The position numbers and the translations under genes were made by a program. Positions 48,575 to 56,393 of a stretch of DNA of 64,000 bases are shown here, in pieces (the first letter of the stretch is position 1; each line of letters opens with the position of its first letter). This DNA comes from DATLGB01 sp038258425 (GTDB lineage: Bacteria; Actinomycetota; Thermoleophilia; Solirubrobacterales; Solirubrobacteraceae): assembly GCA_038258425.1 (NCBI GenBank), contig JBBSPV010000009.1:1-64000 (forward strand), read 5' to 3'. The notes beneath the pieces were generated by a model that saw only the letters and a list, made by a program, of their open reading frames with translations, was not told where the DNA came from and made no database searches.

Positions 48575-49723
48575 GTGACCGGTGACCGCGCCGCCCTGGC
48601 CGAGGCCCTGCGCCCCGAGCTGCCCTCCATCGCGGAGGACGTCATCGCGGCGATCCGCGCCGAGGTGGCCGACTACGCGCGCCCGCTGACCGGCGCGTTC
48701 GGCGCCAACGTGCGCACGGGCGTCGAGCTCGCGCTGGGCCGCTTCCTCGAGGAGTTCGCGGGCGCGGCCCCCGCCCTCGGGCCGCCCGGCGCGGCCCGCG
48801 GCGTCTACGTCGGCCTCGGCCGCGGCGAGTTCCGGGAGGGCCGCAGCCTCGACGCACTCCTGAGCGCCTACCGCACCGGCGCCCGGCTCTCGTGGCGGCG
48901 CTTCGTCGACGTGGGCCGCGAGGCGGGCGTCGAGCCCGACGTCCTCTACGAGGTCGGCGAGGCGATGTTCGCCTACATCGACGGGCTCTCCGCCGAGTCC
49001 ACGGAGGGCTACGCCGCGGCCCAGTCCGCCGCGGCCGGAGAGCGCGCCCGCGAGCGCCGGCGCCTGCTGGCGCTGCTGCTCGGCGACCCGCCCGCGGACG
49101 ACTGGGTGCTGCGCGCCGCCGCCGAAGGCGCGGGCTGGCCCCTCCCCCAGGCCGTGGCGGCGCTCGCCGCCACGGGCGACGACGCCGACGTCGTGGCCGG
49201 TCGGCTCGGGCCGGAGGCCCTCGCCGTCGAGGACGAGGCGGGCGTGCTCGTGCTGCTCGGCGACCCGGACGCGCCGGGGCGCCGCGACCGGCTGCGGCGC
49301 GCGCTCGCCGACCGGCAGGCGGCGCTCGGCCCCGCCGTCGCCCCCGCGGAGGCCGCGCTCAGCGCCCGGCGCGCCCGCCTGGGATTGCGCCTGCTCACCG
49401 AGGGTCGCCTCGACGACGCGCTCGTGGTCTGCGACGAGCACCTGCCCGAGCTCGTCCTGCACGCCGACCCGCGCCTGGCCGCCGACCTCGCCGCCGCCGC
49501 CCTCGCCCCGCTGGCCGGCCTCGGCGCGGGCCCGCAGGCCAAGCTGACGGCGACCCTGCGCGCCTGGCTCGATCATCAGGGCCGCGTCGAGCCCACCGCG
49601 GCGGCGCTCGGCGTGCACCCGCAGACCGTGCGCTACCGCGTCGGACAGCTGCGGGAGGCCTTCGGACCGCGCCTCGAGGACCCCCGGGCCCGACTCGCGC
49701 TCGGGCTCGCCCTGCGCGTCTGA
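48575..49723 (+). CDS. PucR/CdaR-type transcriptional regulator
   Basis: A 382-residue protein. An N-terminal helical domain (residues 1-140) contains YRTGARLSWRRFVDVGREAG, known as the RsbRD-like N domain. The C-terminal helix-turn-helix (LDHQGRVEPTAAALGVHPQ then TVRYRVGQLREAFG) is the PucR/CdaR signature. GTG 48575 is 8 nt after TAGATT (48561-48566) in an unusually AT-rich patch (GTATTTGTAGATT). The frame stays open further upstream to a TTG, but it lacks codon support. It may regulate the divergent desaturase or the following oxidoreductase. Confidence 0.82.
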   Translation: MTGDRAALAEALRPELPSIAEDVIAAIRAEVADYARPLTGAFGANVRTGVELALGRFLEEFAGAAPALGPPGAARGVYVGLGRGEFREGRSLDALLSAYRTGARLSWRRFVDVGREAGVEPDVLYEVGEAMFAYIDGLSAESTEGYAAAQSAAAGERARERRRLLALLLGDPPADDWVLRAAAEGAGWPLPQAVAALAATGDDADVVAGRLGPEALAVEDEAGVLVLLGDPDAPGRRDRLRRALADRQAALGPAVAPAEAALSARRARLGLRLLTEGRLDDALVVCDEHLPELVLHADPRLAADLAAAALAPLAGLGAGPQAKLTATLRAWLDHQGRVEPTAAALGVHPQTVRYRVGQLREAFGPRLEDPRARLALGLALRV

Positions 49724-49736
49724 AAGGGTCCTGCCC

Positions 49737-50717
49737 ATGCGCGCGCTGCAGATCTCCGAGCTCACCGGCCCACGCGGCCTGGCCCTCACCGACCTCCCCG
49801 AGCCTCCCGCGGAGCACCCGATGACCCCGGGCGAGGGCGTGCTCATCGACGTCCACGCCGCCGGCGTCGCCTTTCCGGACGTGCTCATGACCCGCGGCGA
49901 GTACCAGTTCAAGCCCGACCTGCCGTTCGTCCCGGGGGCCGAGGTGGCGGGCGTCGTGCGCGCGGCGCCGGAGGCCGGCGGCCTGCGGGCCGGCGACCGC
50001 GTCGCCGCCTGCACGTACCTCGGCGGGTTCGCCGAGGTCGCCGTCGCGCCGGCCTTCATGGCCTTCGCACTGCCCGACGCGCTCGGCTTCGAGGCCGGCG
50101 CCGGACTCGTCTTCAACTACCACACGGCGTACTTCAGCCTGAAGCTGCGCGGGCGCCTGCAGGCGGGCGAGCGCGTGCTCGTCCAGGGTGCCGCCGGTGG
50201 CGTCGGGACCGCGGCGCTGCAGGTCGCCAAGGGGCTCGGCGCCGAGACGGTCGCCGTCGTGTCCTCCGACGAGAAGGAGCGCGTCGCCCGGGAGGCCGGC
50301 GCCGACGAGGTCGTGCGCGCCGACGGGGCCTGGAAGGACGCCGTCCTCGAGTCGGGCGGCGTCGACCTCGTCCTGGACCCCGTCGGCGGGGACCGCTTCC
50401 TCGACAGCCTCCGCTGCCTGCGCGAGGGGGGCCGGCTCGTCGTCGTCGGCTTCACCGGCGGCTCCATCCCCGAGGTCAAGGTCAACCGCCTGCTGCTGCG
50501 CAACACGGAGGTGATCGGCGCCGGCTGGGGCGCCTGGGTGATGGGCAAGCCGGCGGTCAACCGCGAGATCGGCGCGGCGGTGGAGTCCCTGATCACCGAC
50601 GGGGCGGTCCGGCCGCTCGTCGGTGCGAGCTTCCCGCTCGAGCGCGGAGCGGAGGCGCTCGAGCTCATCGCCGGCCGCGGTGCGACGGGCAAGGTCGTGC
50701 TGACCACGGGCGCCTGA
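49737..50717 (+). CDS. NADPH:quinone oxidoreductase-like protein (MDR superfamily)
   Basis: A 326-residue zinc-free medium-chain dehydrogenase. AAGVAFPDVLMTRGEYQFKP and VPGAEVAGVV form the catalytic domain start. VLVQGAAGGVGTAALQVAKGLG is the NADP loop and VDLVLDPVGGDRFLDSL the family strand. It reduces quinones or enones with NADPH. ATG 49737 is 7 nt after AAGGGT (49724-49729). A P450 gene follows 6 nt after the stop, so the pair may share an mRNA. Confidence 0.85.
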   Translation: MRALQISELTGPRGLALTDLPEPPAEHPMTPGEGVLIDVHAAGVAFPDVLMTRGEYQFKPDLPFVPGAEVAGVVRAAPEAGGLRAGDRVAACTYLGGFAEVAVAPAFMAFALPDALGFEAGAGLVFNYHTAYFSLKLRGRLQAGERVLVQGAAGGVGTAALQVAKGLGAETVAVVSSDEKERVAREAGADEVVRADGAWKDAVLESGGVDLVLDPVGGDRFLDSLRCLREGGRLVVVGFTGGSIPEVKVNRLLLRNTEVIGAGWGAWVMGKPAVNREIGAAVESLITDGAVRPLVGASFPLERGAEALELIAGRGATGKVVLTTGA

Positions 50718-50723
50718 CCCGAC

Positions 50724-52130
50724 GTGTCGCTCGCGCCTCCGCGGCCGCTGTCGAGCAACCCGCTGCGCCTCGCCGCCCGCGACCTGCGGGCGGAGCGGCG
50801 CGGGCGCGGCAAGGCCTGGCCGCCCGGCGACAACGGGCTAAACCCACGGCGCACCCACCGGATCGCCACCGACCCGCTGTCGCTGCTGCTCGACGCCCAC
50901 GCGCGCCACGGCCCGGTCTTCACGCTGCGGGTGCTGGCGAGCCGCAACGTGTTCCTCATCGGCCCAGAGGCCAACCACCTCGTGCTCGTCTCGCACGCGG
51001 CGGACTTCCGCTGGCGCGACGGCGGCTTCGGGCAGCTCGTGCCGCTGCTCGGCGACGGCCTGCTGACCATCGACGGCGACCACCACCGGCGCGCGCGCCG
51101 GATCGTGCTGCCGGCCTTCCACCGCGAGCGGCTCGCCGCCACGAGCGCCGTGGTGGCGGCCGAGACCGAGCGCGCCGTCGGCGCCCTGCGCCACGGCGAG
51201 CGATTCGACCTCTACGCCTGGACGCGGCGGCTGGCCCTGACCATCGCCATGCGCGCGCTGTTCGGCTTCGACCCCGGCCGGGGCGGCCCCGACGGCGAGG
51301 CCGCCCGCGACTTCGAGGTCGCGCTCGGCTTCTACGGCCACGACTTCGCGCTCCAGGCCCTGCGCGGGCCGCGCACGCCGTGGGCTCGCATGCAGGCGGC
51401 CCGGGCACGGCTGGACCGGCTCGTGCACGGCGAGCTCGCCCGTCGGCGGCGCAGCGGCGAGCGCGGCGAGGACGTCCTCTCCCTGCTGCTCGACGCGCGC
51501 GCCGAGGACGGGACGGTCCTCTCGGACGCGCAGCTGCGCGACCAGGTGATGACCCTGCTCTTCGCCGGCCACGACACCACCACGGCCACCATCGCCTTCC
51601 TCTTCCACGAGCTCGCGCGCCACCCGCAGGAGCGGCGGCGACTCGTCGAGGCCGAGGACGCGCTGGGCCCGGCCACCCCCGAGCAGCTGCAGCGCGGCAC
51701 GCGCGAGCGGCTCGAGCTTGTGCTCGACGAGACCCTGCGGCTGTACCCGCCGGCCTGGATCGGGCCGCGCCGCGCGGTCCGCGACGTCGCCTTCGCCGGC
51801 CACGTCGTCCCCGCCGGGATGCCGGTCAACTACTCCTCCTACGTCTCCCACCGCCTGCCGCACGTCTTCGCGGACCCGCACGCCTTCAAGCCGGACCGGA
51901 TGACCCCCGCGGCCAAGGCGGCCCTGCCACGCGGCGCCTACGTGCCGTTCGGAGGCGGCTCGCGCATCTGCCTCGGCATGCGCTTCGGCCAGCTCGAGAT
52001 CCGCACCCTCGCCTCGCGGCTGCTGCGCGACTGGGTCCTCGACGTGCCGGCGGACTTCCGCCTCGAGATCCGCCAGACACCGACGCTCGGGCCCAGGGCC
52101 GGGCTGCCCGTCGTGGTCGGCCGCCGCTGA
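50724..52130 (+). CDS. cytochrome P450
   Basis: A 468-residue P450. The oxygen-binding I helix has AGHDTTT near 281-287, ETLRLYPPAW carries the ExxR pair near 335, and the haem loop FGGGSRICLG (409-418) supplies Cys416. The N-terminus is basic without a membrane helix, so it is soluble. It resembles fatty-acid or xenobiotic P450s with unknown substrate. GTG 50724 is the first start after the quinone-oxidoreductase stop (6 nt). It converges on the amine oxidase with 5 bp between stops. Confidence 0.9.
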   Translation: MSLAPPRPLSSNPLRLAARDLRAERRGRGKAWPPGDNGLNPRRTHRIATDPLSLLLDAHARHGPVFTLRVLASRNVFLIGPEANHLVLVSHAADFRWRDGGFGQLVPLLGDGLLTIDGDHHRRARRIVLPAFHRERLAATSAVVAAETERAVGALRHGERFDLYAWTRRLALTIAMRALFGFDPGRGGPDGEAARDFEVALGFYGHDFALQALRGPRTPWARMQAARARLDRLVHGELARRRRSGERGEDVLSLLLDARAEDGTVLSDAQLRDQVMTLLFAGHDTTTATIAFLFHELARHPQERRRLVEAEDALGPATPEQLQRGTRERLELVLDETLRLYPPAWIGPRRAVRDVAFAGHVVPAGMPVNYSSYVSHRLPHVFADPHAFKPDRMTPAAKAALPRGAYVPFGGGSRICLGMRFGQLEIRTLASRLLRDWVLDVPADFRLEIRQTPTLGPRAGLPVVVGRR

Positions 52131-52135
52131 GCGCC

Positions 52136-53638
52136 CTACGCCGCCAGGACCTCCGCCGCCGCCCGCCGCCCGGAGCGCACCGCGCCCTCCATGTAGCCGT
52201 TCCAGTAGGTCGAGGTCTCCGTGCCGGCGAAGTGCACGCGGTGCTCGACCCGGCGGATGCGGGCGCCGTAGGACAGCAGCGTGCCCGGGCCGTAGATGCC
52301 GACGGGGCAGCCGCGCGTCCACGTCGCGCGCGTCCAGTCCGTCTCGAACACGCGCAGCGGGTCGCGCGCACGCTCGCCGAAGAAGCCGGTCAGCTCGGCG
52401 ACGAACGCCGCCCGCCGGCGCGCGCGCGAGAGCCGGGCGTAGGCGCGCGCCCGGTCGCCGCCGATGAAGCCGAAGACGATGCCGCGGGACCCGTCCTCGG
52501 GTGAGTCGTCGAAGGTCGCGCTGACGTAGGTGGCGGTGGACAGCACCTGGCCCGTCAGGCCCGCGTCGCGCCAGAACGGGCTGCGGTAGACCGCGGCGAC
52601 CTTGAGCAGCCGGCCCTGCGGCACGCGCTGGAAGAGCGCGTCGTGGGCCGGCGCGAGGTTCGGGCGGAAGGCGATGCGGCCCGCCAGGGTGGGCGGCACG
52701 GCGACGATCGCCCGGCGGGCCTTGACCGTGACCCGGTCCGAGACGACCTCGACGTCGCGGCCGTGCTGGTGCACGCGCCGGACCGGCGTGCCGTAGGCGA
52801 CGCGCCGGCCGAGCTCGTGGGCCAGGGCGCGCACGATCGCGTAGGAGCCGCCCACGAAGCGCGACTCCTGGGCGCCCCCGGCGGTGTTGAAGTTTCGCTC
52901 GAACGTGCCGGGATGGGTCTCGTCGCCCGACGCGGCGATGTAGAAGAGCGTGAACAGCAGCGACAGCTCGCGCGGCTCGGCGCCGAAGATCGGCCGCACG
53001 GCCGCCGACGCCAGGTCGCGGAACTGGGGCGTCAGCGCGTTGGCCTCGAGCCACGTCTGCAGCGTCTGGGAGTCCTGCTGCGCCGCGCGCGGCGCCTTCC
53101 ACGGGCGGTCGACGGGCACGGCGGCGGCGAGCTCGTCGAGGCCGCCCACCGTCTGCACGAGGTCGGGGATGAGCACTGGATCGAGCGGCGCCGAGCCGCT
53201 GGGCCCGTCGGACGGGTAGGCCAGGCGCCCGCCGTCCTGGAAGTACAGGTTGTCGCCGCTGTCGTAGGTCTTGAACGTCCCGATCCCGTAGCCGGCCCCC
53301 AGCGCGACGACGTGGTCCTGCGTGGGCCCGACGAAGGCGCCGCCGCGCTCGGAGACGCGCCCGCCGCCCAGCGCCTTGTTCTGCACCCGGCCGCCGGGGC
53401 GATCGCGGGCCTCCAGCACGACGACGGATCTGCCTGCCCGGGTGAGCTGGCGCGCGGCCGTGAGGCCCGCGAGGCCGGCGCCGACGACGACGACGTCGGC
53501 GCGGCGCGTGCGCCGGTCGCGGGGCTGGTGGCGCCGGCCCGCCCACGCGGCGTCGGGGAGCGCCGCGGCGGCGCCCGTGGCCAGCGCGCCGGCCACGAGC
53601 CGGCGGCGGGTGGTGCGCAGCTCGCTCGCGTCGGTCAT
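52136..53638 (-). CDS. Tat-exported flavin amine oxidase
   Basis: A 500-residue protein. The twin-arginine signal TTRRRLVAGALATGAAAALP directs it through Tat, with cleavage near AWA. VVVVGAGLAGLTAARQLTRAG is the FAD loop, GGRV and RGGAFVGPTQDHV follow, and HFAGTETSTYWNGYMEGAVRSG is the C-terminal FAD motif typical of monoamine oxidases. It oxidises amines to aldehydes outside the membrane or in the periplasm-like space. ATG 53638 is chosen. An in-frame ATG five codons earlier is possible. Confidence 0.88.
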   Translation of the reverse strand: MTDASELRTTRRRLVAGALATGAAAALPDAAWAGRRHQPRDRRTRRADVVVVGAGLAGLTAARQLTRAGRSVVVLEARDRPGGRVQNKALGGGRVSERGGAFVGPTQDHVVALGAGYGIGTFKTYDSGDNLYFQDGGRLAYPSDGPSGSAPLDPVLIPDLVQTVGGLDELAAAVPVDRPWKAPRAAQQDSQTLQTWLEANALTPQFRDLASAAVRPIFGAEPRELSLLFTLFYIAASGDETHPGTFERNFNTAGGAQESRFVGGSYAIVRALAHELGRRVAYGTPVRRVHQHGRDVEVVSDRVTVKARRAIVAVPPTLAGRIAFRPNLAPAHDALFQRVPQGRLLKVAAVYRSPFWRDAGLTGQVLSTATYVSATFDDSPEDGSRGIVFGFIGGDRARAYARLSRARRRAAFVAELTGFFGERARDPLRVFETDWTRATWTRGCPVGIYGPGTLLSYGARIRRVEHRVHFAGTETSTYWNGYMEGAVRSGRRAAAEVLAA

Positions 53639-53693
53639 GATGGGAGCAAGCATCCCACACCGCGTCCCGGGCCCTTCCCGTAGCGTCCCGGCC

Positions 53694-53744
53694 ATGGCCC
53701 CTCCGCCCGCCGGACCCGAGGCGCTCACGACCGCCGCGGCGTGA
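53694..53744 (+). CDS. 16-residue leader ORF upstream of a hydrolase
   Basis: ATG 53694 lies exactly 7 nt after TAGCGT (53681-53686), the spacing of other leaderless starts in the window. It opens MAPPPAGPEALTTAAA and ends at TGA 53742-53744, which overlaps the hydrolase GTG in GTGA. So the first start codon on the transcript is this small frame, not the hydrolase. It may couple or limit hydrolase translation. A sequencing frameshift is an alternative explanation. Confidence 0.45.
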   Translation: MAPPPAGPEALTTAAA

Positions 53745-54694
53745 GGCGGCTGCTGCCCCACCGGCTGGAGACCGTCGACGCCGGCCCCTACGGCTCGGGT
53801 CCGCACCCGGCGTGGCTTGACGTCGACTGGTCGGCGCACCTGCGCACGCTCGAGCTCGGCGGCACGCGGGTCAACCTCCTCGACATGGGCGAGGGCGAGC
53901 CGCTGCTGTTCGTCCACGGCTGGTCCGCCGGCTGGCAGCACTGGCTCGAGCAGGTCCTGCCGTTCAGCCGCACCCACCGGGTGCTCGCCGTCGACCTGCC
54001 GGGCTTCGGGGCCTCGGCGGAGCCCGTCGACGGCGAGCTGACGATCACCGGGTACGCCGCGACGCTCAACCGGCTCTGCGGCGAGCTCGGCGTGGACCGG
54101 GTCACGGTGATCGGCAGCTCCATGGGCGGCTTCGTCGGCGCGGAGCTCGCCATCGCCTTCGCCACCCGGGTCCAGGGGCTCGTCCTGCTCGCCGCCGCCG
54201 GCCTGGCCAACCGCTACATCGGGCTGCCGACCGCCGTGCTGCGCGACCCCCGCCTCGACGTGCTCACCCCGGCCGGGCTCGGCGGGCTCGGGGCGCCCGA
54301 CCCGGTCCTGCGGGCGCTCGTGACGCGACCGCGCGGGCGCGAGCTGGCGCTCGGCGTCGTCTGCGCCCATCCGGGGCGGCTGCATCCCGCGCTCGTGTAC
54401 GAGATCGCCCGGCTCGCCGGCCGCCCCGCGGCGGCGAAGCTCGTCGGCGAGCTCGCCCGCTACGACTTCCGCGAGCGGGTCGGGGACATCGAGTGCCCGG
54501 CGATGATCGTCTGGGGCGACACGGACCGGCTCGTCCCCGTGTCCGGGGCCAGCGGCTACGCGCAGCGGATCCAGGGCTCGCGCAAGCTGTTGTACCGCTC
54601 GACGGGCCACCTCCCGATGCTCGAGCGGCCCGAGCGCTTCAACGCGGACCTGCAGGCCTTCCTGGACGACGCATCCGCCGCCGAGGCGCAGTAG
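53741..54694 (+). CDS. alpha/beta hydrolase
   Basis: A 317-residue hydrolase of the haloperoxidase/epoxide-hydrolase-like class. LLFVHGWSAGWQHWLEQVL carries the oxyanion HG, Ser127 in GSSMGG is the nucleophile, WGDTDRLVP provides the Asp, and STGHLPMLERPERF the His. It cleaves an ester, lactone or related bond of unknown substrate. GTG 53741 overlaps the leader ORF's stop. The next gene begins about 20-78 bp downstream, depending on the start chosen. Confidence 0.85.
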   Translation: MRRLLPHRLETVDAGPYGSGPHPAWLDVDWSAHLRTLELGGTRVNLLDMGEGEPLLFVHGWSAGWQHWLEQVLPFSRTHRVLAVDLPGFGASAEPVDGELTITGYAATLNRLCGELGVDRVTVIGSSMGGFVGAELAIAFATRVQGLVLLAAAGLANRYIGLPTAVLRDPRLDVLTPAGLGGLGAPDPVLRALVTRPRGRELALGVVCAHPGRLHPALVYEIARLAGRPAAAKLVGELARYDFRERVGDIECPAMIVWGDTDRLVPVSGASGYAQRIQGSRKLLYRSTGHLPMLERPERFNADLQAFLDDASAAEAQ

Positions 54695-54771
54695 CCGGCC
54701 GGTAGCCTGCCCGCGTCTCCCTCACCGACCTCGAACCCGCTCCCAGCCGCCGCCGGCGCGTCATCGTCGGG

Positions 54772-55641
54772 GTGGCGATCTCCGTGCTGGCCACGGCCGC
54801 GCTCGTCTGGGTCATCTTGGACCGGCGGGAGGGCTTCTCCGCCGCGGTGAGCCAGGTCGCGGTCCCGGCGCTCGTGGGCGCCGTGCTCCTGCAGCTCCTC
54901 GCGCTCGTGGTCCGCACGGAGGCGTGGTACATCTGCGTGGCCGCCGCCGGGGCGACGTGCGGCCGCCGGCCGCTCTACCACGCCTCGAGCCTCGGCTCGC
55001 TCGCCAGCCAGCTCAACTCGCAGGTCGGCACGGCGGCGCGGATCGCCATCCTGCGCCGCGAGGCGCCGGGCGGCGCGCCGGGCGTCGCGCCGCTGATCGC
55101 GGCCGAGGTGCCGATCCTCGCCATCGAGGGCAGCCTCGCGGCGCTGACGTGCTTCACGCTCATCGGACCGCTGGACGCGCCCTGGTGGGCGCCCCTCGTC
55201 GTCATCGCCGTCGCCGTCGCCATCGTCGGCGGCCTCGTGCGGCTGGCGGGGCGCCGGCCGACCGGGTTCGCCAGCGGGCTCGCCGTCCTCCGGGAGCTCG
55301 ACGGGAGCTGGAAGATCTTCGCGCTCGTGCTGCTCGCCACCTTCGCGCAGATCACCCGTAACTGGCTGATGCTGCACGCCGTGGGCACGAACGCCGGCTT
55401 CTTCGACGCCGTGGCCGTGCTCATCCTCCAGGTCGGGCTCAGCCAGCTGCCGATCGGGCCGACCGTCGGGGCGGCGGCGGTCGGGCTCGTGCTCGGGATC
55501 AGCGGCGACGCGGCGCTCGAGGTCACCACCGCGGCCGGCGTGCTGCTCACCGCGACCGGGACGATGGGCGCCTTCCTCTACCTCGCCTGGGGCGTCGTCG
55601 ACCGCTTCGTCATCCTGCGCCGCCCGGCGCACTCGGCGTGA
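54772..55641 (+). CDS. YbhN/UPF0104-like membrane protein (LPG-synthase transmembrane family)
   Basis: A 289-residue protein with 7-8 helices. SSLGSLASQLNSQVGTAARIAILRR and IAAEVPILAIEGSLAALTCF resemble the membrane domain of lysylphosphatidylglycerol synthase/YbhN proteins, which flip or move lipids. GTG 54772 is the first canonical start, but it cuts into helix 1. A frame extension from GTC 54715 would add SLTDLEPAPSRRRRVIVG and sits 6 nt after TAGCCT (54703-54708). The next gene overlaps in GTGA. Confidence 0.7.
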   Translation: MAISVLATAALVWVILDRREGFSAAVSQVAVPALVGAVLLQLLALVVRTEAWYICVAAAGATCGRRPLYHASSLGSLASQLNSQVGTAARIAILRREAPGGAPGVAPLIAAEVPILAIEGSLAALTCFTLIGPLDAPWWAPLVVIAVAVAIVGGLVRLAGRRPTGFASGLAVLRELDGSWKIFALVLLATFAQITRNWLMLHAVGTNAGFFDAVAVLILQVGLSQLPIGPTVGAAAVGLVLGISGDAALEVTTAAGVLLTATGTMGAFLYLAWGVVDRFVILRRPAHSA

Positions 55642-56393
55642 GCCTCGCCCAGCTCTCCGACCCGCACGTGCGGGCGGGCGACCCGGACGCCGAGCCGGCG
55701 CTCGCCGCGGCCGTCGCCACGGTGGCCGGGCTGCGCCCGCGGCCCGACGCCGTGCTCGTCAGCGGCGATCTCACCCACGACGGCGACCTCGCCTCGGCGC
55801 GCCGGGTCCGCGAACTGGTTGCCCCGCTGAAGATCCCCATCCACGTGATCCCCGGCAACCACGACAACCGCCAGGCCCTGCGTGAGGCCTTCGGGCTCGG
55901 CGGCGAGCCGGGCGAGCCGCTGCACCGGACGGCGCGGTGCGGCGACCTGCGGCTCGTCGCGCTGGACACCCAGCTGCCGGGCCACGACGGCGGCGGGCTC
56001 GGCCCCGCGGGCCTGGCCTGGCTCGCCGCGGCGCTGGCCGAGGCGCCGGAGGTCCCGACCGTGGTGGCCCTGCACCACCCGCCGGCGCCGATCGGCCTGC
56101 CCGCGCTGGACGCCATCGGCCTCGCCGCGAAGGACGCCGCCGGGCTGGCCGCCCGGCTCGAGGCCGCGCCCCAGGTGCGAGCCGTGGTGGCCGGGCACGT
56201 GCACCGGGCGGCGGCGACGACCTTCGCCGGCCGGCCCCTGCTGACCGCTCCGAGCGTCCACGTCCAGGCGAAGCTCGAGCTCGGCTCGCCCGAGTACACG
56301 ATGACGCGCGAGCCGCCCGCCCTGCTCGTCCACGCCCTGGCCGGCGATCGCCTCGTGTCGCACGTGCAGCCCGTGCTCGGCCCGGCCGCCTAG
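55638..56393 (+). CDS. calcineurin-like metallophosphoesterase (CpdA/YfcE class)
   Basis: A 251-residue metallophosphoesterase. The metal motifs are in order: QLSDPHV, VLVSGDLTHDG, IPGNHDN, ALHHPP and VAGHVHR. These five blocks define the class III cyclic-nucleotide phosphodiesterase/metallophosphoesterase family. It may hydrolyse cAMP or another phosphoester. GTG 55638 overlaps the membrane-protein stop in GTGA. The stop shares the CTAG at 56390-56393 with the convergent gene. Confidence 0.85.
   Translation: MSLAQLSDPHVRAGDPDAEPALAAAVATVAGLRPRPDAVLVSGDLTHDGDLASARRVRELVAPLKIPIHVIPGNHDNRQALREAFGLGGEPGEPLHRTARCGDLRLVALDTQLPGHDGGGLGPAGLAWLAAALAEAPEVPTVVALHHPPAPIGLPALDAIGLAAKDAAGLAARLEAAPQVRAVVAGHVHRAAATTFAGRPLLTAPSVHVQAKLELGSPEYTMTREPPALLVHALAGDRLVSHVQPVLGPAA

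Noticed and set aside
49737..54694. Natural-product cluster (oxidoreductase, P450, amine oxidase, hydrolase)
   Set aside because: No core synthase or tailoring partners; the genes point in different directions and have separate promoters.
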